Part shown: piece after piece, positions 55,776 to 64,000 of the stretch | How positions within the stretch are numbered: position 1 is the stretch's first letter | Layout of the letters: the number at the start of each line of letters is the position of its first letter | Origin: Pseudoalteromonas amylolytica | GTDB taxonomy: Bacteria > Pseudomonadota > Gammaproteobacteria > Enterobacterales > Alteromonadaceae | Direction: 5' to 3' | Assembly: GCF_001854605.1 (NCBI RefSeq) | Contig: NZ_MKJU01000025.1 | Coordinates: 951,288 to 1,015,287 of the forward strand | DNA length: 64,000 bases | Notes under the pieces: generated by a model | The model's input: the letters and a program-made list of their open reading frames with translations, nothing else | Told to the model about the DNA's origin: nothing | The model's database searches: none | Translations under genes and position numbers: made by a program

Positions 55776-56813
55776 ATGAGCTTTAGACTTCTACCTGAAT
55801 GGGCCCCACAAGATGCTGTGATGCTCACTTGGCCACACAAAGATACCGACTGGGCGAGCATACTCGCAGATGTTGAACCTGTGTATGTTACTCTTTGTCA
55901 ACACATTACTCAGTTACAATATGTTGTGATCGTTGCCCACGATGAGCAGTTAAAAACACACATTAGCTCGCTACTGAGCGAAGCGGATGTCGAGTTATCC
56001 AAAGTACGATTTGTTGTTACCCCATGTAACGACACATGGGCAAGAGATCACGGCCCCCTCACCTGCTCCGATGAACTAGGGCGATTGTGTATTAATGACT
56101 TTATCTTTAATGGCTGGGGCAATAAGTTTGAGGCGCAGCTAGATAACGCTATCAATGCCAAGTTGGTCAACGAATTGGCAGACTCTAGTAATCAATACCA
56201 AGCAATTGACTTTGTACTAGAAGGTGGTGGCGTTGAAATTAACGAGCACGGCACTTTGCTAACAACGTCTGAGTGCCTTCTAAACCCAAACCGAAACCCA
56301 CAACACGATAAACAAAGCATTGAGTCGCTACTCAAGGAGCAACTTGGCGCACGTGATTTTTTATGGGTTGCTCATGGCTACCTAGCTGGTGACGATACCG
56401 ATAGCCATATCGATACCTTGGTTCGTTTTGCACCGAACAATACTTTAGTCTACGTAAAATGTGACGACCAGAATGACGAGCATTGTAAGTCGCTTGATTT
56501 GATGGAAAAGCAGTTACAAAGTTTTAGAACACCTGAGGGTGACGCATACAAGTTGATAGCTTTACCATGGCCAAAAGCCGTGTTTGACGACGATGGCGAC
56601 AGGTTACCAGCAACTTATGCGAATTACCTGATCATTAATTCAACAGTGTTAGTACCTGTGTATGATGATGCTCACGATGCGTTAGCCTTGGCTCAGATAC
56701 AAAAGGCCTATCCACAGCACACCGTTATTGGCATTAATTGTTTGCCTATTATTCATCAATTCGGCAGCTTGCATTGCATTACAATGCAGTTACCACGTGG
56801 TTTTTTAAAATAG
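55776..56813 (+). CDS. aguA: Agmatine deiminase
   Basis: Converts agmatine to N-carbamoylputrescine. The 345-residue protein has the family blocks WPHKDTDW, NDTWARDHGPL, LEGGGVEINEHGTLLTT, NPNRNPQHD, SHIDTLVRFA, and the catalytic cysteine at 334 in GSLHCITMQ. Start and length are typical. It is translated together with aguB, which starts 9 bases after, forming the two-step arginine-decarboxylase-derived route to putrescine. Confidence 0.95.
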   Translation: MSFRLLPEWAPQDAVMLTWPHKDTDWASILADVEPVYVTLCQHITQLQYVVIVAHDEQLKTHISSLLSEADVELSKVRFVVTPCNDTWARDHGPLTCSDELGRLCINDFIFNGWGNKFEAQLDNAINAKLVNELADSSNQYQAIDFVLEGGGVEINEHGTLLTTSECLLNPNRNPQHDKQSIESLLKEQLGARDFLWVAHGYLAGDDTDSHIDTLVRFAPNNTLVYVKCDDQNDEHCKSLDLMEKQLQSFRTPEGDAYKLIALPWPKAVFDDDGDRLPATYANYLIINSTVLVPVYDDAHDALALAQIQKAYPQHTVIGINCLPIIHQFGSLHCITMQLPRGFLK

Positions 56814-56822
56814 GACGAAGCC

Positions 56823-57713
56823 ATGAGTTCACAATTACTTAAAGTTGGTTTGGTACAACACGCCAACAGCAATAACCTAGAGCAAAACACCGATAAAACC
56901 GTGCAAGGCATTCGCGACGCAGCTAAACAAGGCGCAAAACTGGTAGTGCTACAAGAGCTGCATCGTAGCTTGTACTTTTGCCAAACCGAAGACACCGACT
57001 TATTTGACTTGGCCGAAACAGTCCCTGGCCCGAGTACAGATATGTATGGCGCACTGGCCAAAGAGCTCGATATTGTTATCGTCACTTCATTGTTTGAAAA
57101 GCGCGCAACTGGCTTGTATCACAACACCGCAGTGGTGTTAGAGCGTGATGGAACAATTGCAGGTAAATACCGAAAGATGCATATTCCGGACGATCCTGGA
57201 TTTTACGAAAAGTTCTATTTTACGCCAGGTGACTTAGGCTTTACACCCATTCAAACTTCGGTCGGTAAATTAGGTGTTTTAGTCTGTTGGGATCAATGGT
57301 TCCCTGAAGCTGCAAGACTGATGGCCATGGCAGGTGCTGAGCTACTTATCTACCCTACCGCAATCGGTTGGGATCCTAGAGATGAACAGGACGAACAAAT
57401 TCGCCAGCGCGACGCTTGGATCATTTCTCAACGCGCCCACGCTGTCGCCAACGGAGTACCTGTCATTAGTGTAAACCGCGTAGGTCATGAACAAGACCCG
57501 AGCGCACAAAGCGAAGGCATTCAATTTTGGGGCAACTCATTCGTTGCAGGCCCACAAGGTGAAATGCTGGTTCATGGTAGTGAAACACAGGAACAAACAC
57601 TGGTAGTTGAGATTGATCAGGGCCGCAGTGAATCGGTTCGTCGTATTTGGCCGTATCTAAGAGATCGCCGTATTGACCAGTATCAAGACCTTTGCAAAAT
57701 CTATCGAGACTAA
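56823..57713 (+). CDS. aguB: N-carbamoylputrescine amidase
   Basis: Nitrilase-superfamily enzyme that hydrolyses N-carbamoylputrescine to putrescine, carbon dioxide and ammonia. The 296-residue protein shows the Glu-Lys-Cys triad: Glu45 in VVLQELHRS, Lys118 in YRKMHIPDDP and Cys155 in VLVCWDQWFPEAAR. It follows aguA by 9 bases. Together they finish the putrescine route from agmatine. Confidence 0.96.
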   Translation: MSSQLLKVGLVQHANSNNLEQNTDKTVQGIRDAAKQGAKLVVLQELHRSLYFCQTEDTDLFDLAETVPGPSTDMYGALAKELDIVIVTSLFEKRATGLYHNTAVVLERDGTIAGKYRKMHIPDDPGFYEKFYFTPGDLGFTPIQTSVGKLGVLVCWDQWFPEAARLMAMAGAELLIYPTAIGWDPRDEQDEQIRQRDAWIISQRAHAVANGVPVISVNRVGHEQDPSAQSEGIQFWGNSFVAGPQGEMLVHGSETQEQTLVVEIDQGRSESVRRIWPYLRDRRIDQYQDLCKIYRD

Positions 57714-57737
57714 ATAATAACGAAACAGGAGTGATCA

Positions 57738-60700
57738 ATGGCGTTTGCGCATTGGAGCGAATTACCTTGGGTAAAAAACACCACAGATAAAATCCATTGG
57801 GGCCAGCTTAGCGGCAGTGGTTTGAGCGTCGCGCTTAGCGAAGGCATTTCAAAGCACCCAGAGCTGGTTGTGATCGTTACTCAAGATACCCCTTGTGCAC
57901 TGCGCTTAGAAACTGAGCTTGGGTATTTACTACCCAAGCGCTCTGTGATGATTTTTCCCGATTGGGAAACATTACCATATGATCACTTCTCACCACACCA
58001 AGACATCATTTCCCAGCGTCTGGCGACACTCAATGCACTAAAACAACAAAATAACAGTGTCTTGATAGTGCCCGTATCCACGTTGATGCTTCGCACAGCA
58101 CCGCCAGCATTCATCTATGGAAGTGCCTTAAAGTACAAAGTCGGTGATGTGATAGATGCACAACAACTCAAGTCTGCTTTGAGCGAATCTGGCTATCGAC
58201 ATGTACAACAAGTGATGGAGCACGGTGAATTTGCAGTAAGGGGCTCTATTGTTGATTTATACCCCATGGGCAGCGAACACCCCTATCGATTTGACTTTTT
58301 CGACGATGAACTCGACAGCATTCGTTTGTTTGATATTGAAACACAACGCTCTAGTGATAAAGTTGATGAAATTGACTTGCTTCCCGCGCATGAATTTCCA
58401 ACCAATGACGCGGATATAGAACGGTTTCGCGTGGGTTATAGAGAGGCATTTGGCGCCAGTGCCGAAAAAGACTCTATTTACATGCAAGTGACCAAAGGCA
58501 ATTGGCCCGCTGGTATCGAGTATTACTTACCGCTATTTTACGAGCAATTGGCAACCATCTTCGACTACCTTCCAGATAACACCACGATAATGCATCTTGG
58601 AGATATCGAACACGCTGCACAAAGCTTTTGGCAAGACGTTGAAAAGCGTTATGAAAATCGACGTGTCGACCCTTTAAGGCCACTATTGGAGCCAGTAAAA
58701 CTCTATCAACCTATTGAAGAATTATATAGTCAGTTTAATCGCTATGGTCGCATTCGACTGAGCCAAGCTAAATTAGGTACCAAAGCAGGCCACACCAACC
58801 TATCAGCAAATGAGTTGCTCGATATTCGTATCGATCATAAGCAGAGCGATCCTTACAGCAAAATTCTTAGTTATGTTGCCGAGCAAAAAAAGCAAAAAGC
58901 ACGCATCATTTTTAGTGTAGAGTCAGATGGTCGTCGAGAGTCTCTACTGACCCTCCTCAAACCTACCGCCCTTAAACTCAAAGAGTTTGAGAGCTTTGCT
59001 GACTTCATGGCAAGCAATACAGACGTGGGTCTAATCGTAAGCCCACTCGAACAGAGCGTGTTTCTCTCAGGTAAAGATAGCAAGCCTGCGCTGAGCATTA
59101 TCACTGAGCAAGAGCTGTTGGGCGTTAAGGTATCTCAGCGCCGACGCAGAAAACACAAATACGAGCAAGGCCAAGATGCGCTGATACGCAATCTTGCCGA
59201 ACTAAAAGAAGGTCAACCGATTGTTCATCTGGATCATGGTGTTGGTCGTTATTTGGGTTTGCAAACTATTGATGCGGCTGGTGTCACCACAGAGTTCGTT
59301 ACTATCACTTACGCCAATGATGCTAAGCTCTATGTGCCCGTTTCAGCTCTACACATGCTCAGTCGTTATTCCGGAGGTGAAGAAGCCACAGCCCCGCTGC
59401 ACAAGCTTGGCTCCGATGTATGGGAAAAAGCCAAGCGTCGGGCTGCCGAAAAAGTCAGGGATGTTGCCGCTGAATTACTTGATATTTATGCAAAGCGTCA
59501 AAGTAAGCCAGGCTACGCGTTTAAGCTAGATGGTGCTCTATATCGTGACTTCGCAAATAGTTTTCCTTTTGAAGAAACTGACGATCAACGTAACGCCATC
59601 GAGGCCGTGTTAGCTGATATGCAGTCAAACCAAGCAATGGACCGTCTAGTGTGTGGTGATGTTGGATTTGGTAAAACTGAAGTGGCTATGCGTGGCGCAT
59701 TTGCGGCCATTAACGATAATAAGCAAGTAGCCGTGTTGGTGCCGACCACTTTATTAGCCCAGCAACATTACGAAAACTTCAAAGATCGCTTTGCAGATTT
59801 ACCTGTTCAAGTCGGAGTTTTATCACGTTTTAACAGTGCTAAAGAACAAAAGGATACGCTAGATAAACTTGAAAGTGGTCAGATAGACATTGTTATTGGC
59901 ACCCACAAGCTTATTCAAGAAAACATTAAGTTTAAAGACTTAGGCCTGCTGATTGTAGATGAGGAACATCGTTTTGGTGTTCGCCAAAAAGAAAAAATCA
60001 AACAGCTTCGTGCTGATGTGGATATCTTAACCCTGACGGCAACGCCCATACCTCGTACGCTTAACATGGCCATGAGCGGTATGCGCGACCTATCTATTAT
60101 TGCAACGCCCCCAGCAAAACGTTTGGCAGTGAAAACTTTTGTGAAAGAGCGAAATGATGAGCTGATCCGCGAAGCGATATTACGTGAAATCAAGCGCGGT
60201 GGTCAGGTATATTTTTTACATAACAATGTAGAAACCATAGACAAAACCGCCAGCGATATTGCAGCGCTTGTACCTGAAGCCGGTGTTGCCATTGCTCACG
60301 GACAAATGCGAGAACGTGAACTAGAACATTTGATGAGTGAGTTTTACCATCAAAAATATAATGTTTTAGTATGTACCACTATCATTGAGACCGGCATAGA
60401 TATTCCCACTGCCAATACCATCATTATGGATAGAGCTGACAAATTGGGGCTTGCGCAAATGCACCAACTGCGAGGACGTGTTGGTCGCAGCCACCACCAA
60501 GCGTATGCATACTTGCTCACTAGAAACAGCCAAACTTTGACCAAGGATGCTGTTAAACGTCTACAGGCTATCGAATCTCTTGAAGATCTCGGCGCGGGTT
60601 TTGCGCTTGCAACACACGACCTTGAAATTCGAGGCGCTGGGGAATTGCTTGGTGATGATCAAAGCGGGCAAATACAAACCGTTGGTTTTACTTTGTACAT

Positions 60701-61220
60701 GGAAATGCTTGAACAGGCTGTACAGGCACTCAAAGATGGCAAAGAACCCACATTAGACAATCTATTGCAGCAACATACCGACGTTGATCTAAAAATTCCG
60801 GCATTACTACCAGATGATTATATTCCAGATGTGAATATGCGCTTGAGCATGTATAAACGCATTGCCAGTACCAAAAGCAATCAAGAATTGGACGAGCTAC
60901 AGGTAGAGCTTATTGACCGATTTGGACTACTACCCGACGCTGCGAAAAACCTATTCAAAGTACAGGAGCTTAAAGTCCAAGCAAGTGAAATTGGGGTCAG
61001 CAAAATAGAAGCAAATGCCAAAGGTGGCTATTTTGAGTTCAACGCAACAACCAAAGTTAACCCAACGTTCATCATTGCTTTGATACAAAGCAACCCGCGT
61101 GTCTACAAAATGGAAGGCGCAAATAAATTACGCTTTGCGATAGAAGAAAAAAATGGTCAAGAGCGTTTGAAATTAATCAATGCTATGATTGAAGACTTTC
61201 ACAAAAAGGCAGTTGCATGA
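57738..61220 (+). CDS. mfd: Transcription-repair coupling factor
   Basis: A 1,160-residue DNA translocase that removes RNA polymerase stalled at lesions and brings in UvrA. The N-terminal UvrB-like domains start LSGSGLSVALSEG, the RNA-polymerase-interaction region follows LGVKVSQRRRRKHKYE, then a Tudor-like domain (IVHLDHGVGRYLGLQTI), and the helicase motor with Walker A GDVGFGKTEVAMR (near 639), DEEHRFGV (near 741), GRVGRSHHQAYAYL and the C-terminal domain. Length is normal. An AGGAG site supports the start. csiV overlaps the 3' end by 4 bases. Confidence 0.97.
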   Translation: MAFAHWSELPWVKNTTDKIHWGQLSGSGLSVALSEGISKHPELVVIVTQDTPCALRLETELGYLLPKRSVMIFPDWETLPYDHFSPHQDIISQRLATLNALKQQNNSVLIVPVSTLMLRTAPPAFIYGSALKYKVGDVIDAQQLKSALSESGYRHVQQVMEHGEFAVRGSIVDLYPMGSEHPYRFDFFDDELDSIRLFDIETQRSSDKVDEIDLLPAHEFPTNDADIERFRVGYREAFGASAEKDSIYMQVTKGNWPAGIEYYLPLFYEQLATIFDYLPDNTTIMHLGDIEHAAQSFWQDVEKRYENRRVDPLRPLLEPVKLYQPIEELYSQFNRYGRIRLSQAKLGTKAGHTNLSANELLDIRIDHKQSDPYSKILSYVAEQKKQKARIIFSVESDGRRESLLTLLKPTALKLKEFESFADFMASNTDVGLIVSPLEQSVFLSGKDSKPALSIITEQELLGVKVSQRRRRKHKYEQGQDALIRNLAELKEGQPIVHLDHGVGRYLGLQTIDAAGVTTEFVTITYANDAKLYVPVSALHMLSRYSGGEEATAPLHKLGSDVWEKAKRRAAEKVRDVAAELLDIYAKRQSKPGYAFKLDGALYRDFANSFPFEETDDQRNAIEAVLADMQSNQAMDRLVCGDVGFGKTEVAMRGAFAAINDNKQVAVLVPTTLLAQQHYENFKDRFADLPVQVGVLSRFNSAKEQKDTLDKLESGQIDIVIGTHKLIQENIKFKDLGLLIVDEEHRFGVRQKEKIKQLRADVDILTLTATPIPRTLNMAMSGMRDLSIIATPPAKRLAVKTFVKERNDELIREAILREIKRGGQVYFLHNNVETIDKTASDIAALVPEAGVAIAHGQMRERELEHLMSEFYHQKYNVLVCTTIIETGIDIPTANTIIMDRADKLGLAQMHQLRGRVGRSHHQAYAYLLTRNSQTLTKDAVKRLQAIESLEDLGAGFALATHDLEIRGAGELLGDDQSGQIQTVGFTLYMEMLEQAVQALKDGKEPTLDNLLQQHTDVDLKIPALLPDDYIPDVNMRLSMYKRIASTKSNQELDELQVELIDRFGLLPDAAKNLFKVQELKVQASEIGVSKIEANAKGGYFEFNATTKVNPTFIIALIQSNPRVYKMEGANKLRFAIEEKNGQERLKLINAMIEDFHKKAVA

Positions 61221-62059
61221 AGCAGTTAATAACAAATCTGACGCTGACATTTTGGCTATCAACACTCTCTCTAAACGCGAATGCAGAGCGCTGGTTTGAA
61301 GTTGAAATGATAGCTTTTGAACAACAGCCTACCGATTCACTCAGAGAAGACTTTAGTCTGGTTCACCCACCTATTGAAGGGAAAAGGCAATTGGACCTGC
61401 TAAGTGAAGGATTTAATACACAAGGTCAACAACGGTGTTTAGAAGGTGATCCAGATTTCGACCCTCGCCCGTTTATTCAACAAATGAGTAATGCAGGTAA
61501 CTCTTGGGGGTGCGATGCCAGTCATGACTACATCGCGCGATACGATACGCTCCCTGTGTCTCCCTACGCGGACTCACAAGAGCATATGGATAATATCTAC
61601 CTTTTGTCTAAGCAGCAGCTAAAGTTTGAAGATGTGCTTAAAAAGTTGCAACGCCGAGGTTTAAAACCAATTCTTCACACTGGCTGGCGCTTTCCAGAAC
61701 AAAGCCAACGGAAAGCACCATTTATAAAAATCTTTGCAGGGAAAAGATTTAAGTCGCCTGTCAGCCAAAGATTTCTCGATACCATCGAGCAAAACGGCTA
61801 CCTTGGTCTGCTAGATAAACGCTTTAACATTCAAACCGAAGCTGATGAGGATCACTGGCAACTAGAAGGCTTAATAAAGATCCATGTAAAGCATTATCTT
61901 TATGTCACCAGCAATCTTGATATACGTTATTTGATGGATGATGGAGACACACAGAAAGCTCGAATGTCGCAGTTTACACGTGTATACAGCGGAGACATAC
62001 ATTATTTAGATCATCCCAAATTGGGGATTATCTTTCAAATAAGAAAATACAAACACTAA
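61217..62059 (+). CDS. csiV: CsiV-family periplasmic protein
   Basis: A 280-residue protein with a signal peptide (MKQLITNLTLTFWLSTLSLN, then ANAERWFEVEMIAFEQQ). It matches the CsiV family (peptidoglycan-binding protein that protects against D-amino acids in Vibrio): conserved ERWFEVEMIAFEQ, LHTGWRFPEQ, and RYLMDDGD-like and YLDHPKLGIIFQIRKYKH ends. It overlaps mfd by 4 bases, the usual order in marine gammaproteobacteria. The role in this species is inferred. Confidence 0.85.
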   Translation: MKQLITNLTLTFWLSTLSLNANAERWFEVEMIAFEQQPTDSLREDFSLVHPPIEGKRQLDLLSEGFNTQGQQRCLEGDPDFDPRPFIQQMSNAGNSWGCDASHDYIARYDTLPVSPYADSQEHMDNIYLLSKQQLKFEDVLKKLQRRGLKPILHTGWRFPEQSQRKAPFIKIFAGKRFKSPVSQRFLDTIEQNGYLGLLDKRFNIQTEADEDHWQLEGLIKIHVKHYLYVTSNLDIRYLMDDGDTQKARMSQFTRVYSGDIHYLDHPKLGIIFQIRKYKH

Positions 62060-62073
62060 GAACGGGTAAATCT

Positions 62074-62322
62074 ATGAAAAAACTATTGATCAGCGCCGCT
62101 ATTTTAACTTTAGTTGGATGCTCTAAAGTTAATTTAGAAAACTATAATAAAGTAAAAGTAGGCATGGATAAGGCTGAAGTTGAAGCGATTTTAGGCTCTG
62201 CCGATGAATGTGAAGAAAAAACCCTGCATACCAACTGTACTTGGGGCGGTGAAGATAAGCACATCAAAATTACGCTAGTTTCTGATAAGGTCACGCTTTA
62301 CACCAAAAAAGGTTTGGAATAA
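62074..62322 (+). CDS. Small DUF3862-like lipoprotein
   Basis: An 82-residue lipoprotein with a lipobox LVGC (Cys16). The rest reads VNLENYNKVKVGMDKAEVE, then ILGSADECEE, a SmpA/BLIP-like beta fold with a pair of conserved cysteines (Cys50 and Cys58). It follows csiV by 14 bases and is probably in the same transcript. Function unknown. Confidence 0.8.
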   Translation: MKKLLISAAILTLVGCSKVNLENYNKVKVGMDKAEVEAILGSADECEEKTLHTNCTWGGEDKHIKITLVSDKVTLYTKKGLE

Positions 62323-62326
62323 TCAC

Positions 62327-62358
62327 CAAAAGGGAAAGTATTACACTTTCCCTTTTCT
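62327..62358 (+). terminator. Rho-independent terminator after the DUF3862-like gene
   Basis: Stem AAAAGGGAAAGT/ACTTTCCCTTTT (62328-62339 with 62345-62356), 5-base loop. It closes the mfd-csiV transcript. Confidence 0.85.
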
Positions 62359-62427
62359 ATACTTGCTAAGCTAAAAGCAAGTATGTAATTGCATAATTAA
62401 TCTGAACTAATTCAGTTAATCCGTTAT

Positions 62428-62682
62428 TCAACCACCACTATGGATTCTCGGAGCCTTAGCTCTTGAATCTCTAAATGCTTCTTTACTCTTTTGCTCTTCA
62501 CGTTCTTTGTCAGCGTGTGTGATACAACGCGTTCTTGATATCATAGAACCCAGTTTGGTAGCCTGTTCGCAGTGATACGCCTTTTTCTTTGTCTGCGCTG
62601 TAGCACCATCAGACGCATCATTAGATTTACACCCAGCCAAAAACAATACACTAAGCACCGCCATTATTACTGATATTTTCAT
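62428..62682 (-). CDS. Small hypothetical lipoprotein
   Basis: An 84-residue lipoprotein with a lipobox LAGC (Cys18). The mature part is short, rich in Lys and Arg, and holds the pair Cys38 and Cys53 in YHCEQATKLGSMISRTRC; similar small basic proteins occur in alteromonads but no function is known. The start is supported by AAGGAAAGGAAG. The IS3 element is only 62 bases upstream of its start, in the same orientation, so its normal promoter is probably displaced. Confidence 0.7.
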   Translation of the reverse strand: MKISVIMAVLSVLFLAGCKSNDASDGATAQTKKKAYHCEQATKLGSMISRTRCITHADKEREEQKSKEAFRDSRAKAPRIHSGG

Positions 62683-62752
62683 CTTCCTTTCCTTTTTATG
62701 CGTTATTACTTCATCTTCACTTGTTGTTATATTTCTATATTATGTGTAGTGG

Positions 62753-63930
<1,178 letters not shown>

Positions 63931-64000
63931 ATTTGCACCTAATCAGTTATGGTGATTCTATCACCTCTAATCAGGTGGCCAAATTTATTGTGCCACTACA

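Overview
The window looks like the chromosome of a marine gammaproteobacterium close to Pseudoalteromonas. I infer this from moderate-to-low GC, the block seqA-pgm / ybfF-ybfE-fldA-fur that is also found in enterics, the pairs mfd-csiV and aguA-aguB, a bioA / bioBFCD divergon and an AT-rich accessory region. This assignment is inference; no rRNA or other marker gene lies in the window. Most of the left half is read leftwards (minus strand), most of 44-62 kb rightwards.

Layout. (1) 1-8.6 kb: the first about 2,870 residues of a giant minus-strand PKS-NRPS hybrid, cut by the left edge, with domain order fatty acyl-AMP ligase, ACP, ketosynthase, acyltransferase, ACP, aminotransferase, condensation, adenylation. 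This is the logic of iturin/mycosubtilin-type beta-amino-fatty-acyl lipopeptides, but with a cis malonyl-type AT. A 0.9-kb AT-rich control region with two dyads precedes it. (2) 9.5-19.3 kb: Spo0M-like protein, secreted phosphoesterase, S9 peptidase lipoprotein, YeiH-like exporter, purEK, and the ABC-F protein YbiT, which appears to start at an ATT codon. (3) 19.4-29 kb: TetR with a divergent small membrane protein, acetyltransferase, complete biotin locus bioA/bioBFCD with a BirA-type operator, KamA-like radical SAM enzyme, small membrane protein and a BAAT-like hydrolase.

(4) 29-36.9 kb is the accessory island: a truncated glyoxalase-like gene, a DUF2254 membrane protein, an MgtC/SapB gene remnant, and a 5'-truncated Rhs-type polymorphic toxin followed by two orphan C-terminal toxin cassettes and two small membrane proteins (probable immunity proteins). 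Cassettes begin at a conserved junction encoding FGNALGN, and each orphan is preceded by a perfect hairpin. Next to it lies a RAYT (REP-associated tyrosine transposase) gene with an array of five REP-like units in two alternating types and a 132-bp direct duplication. REP-like units also sit exactly at both broken ends of the toxin island.

(5) 36.9-44.2 kb: branched-chain 2-oxoacid dehydrogenase genes (E1 alpha, E1 beta, E2) behind a perfect 16-bp palindrome, astE, pgm and seqA. (6) 44.4-54.1 kb: ybfF, a DUF2788 protein, ybfE, fldA, fur, an ABC exporter, and a TetR-controlled RND efflux pair. (7) 54.3-62.7 kb: acetyltransferase, PilZ protein, agmatine-to-putrescine genes aguAB, mfd, csiV and two small lipoproteins. 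(8) 62.7-64 kb: a complete IS3-family element that ends at the right edge of the window.

Together these are mainly housekeeping blocks with two accessory features of interest: the lipopeptide assembly line at the left edge and the REP-bounded orphan-toxin island in the middle. All calls are from reading the sequence; no database search was run.
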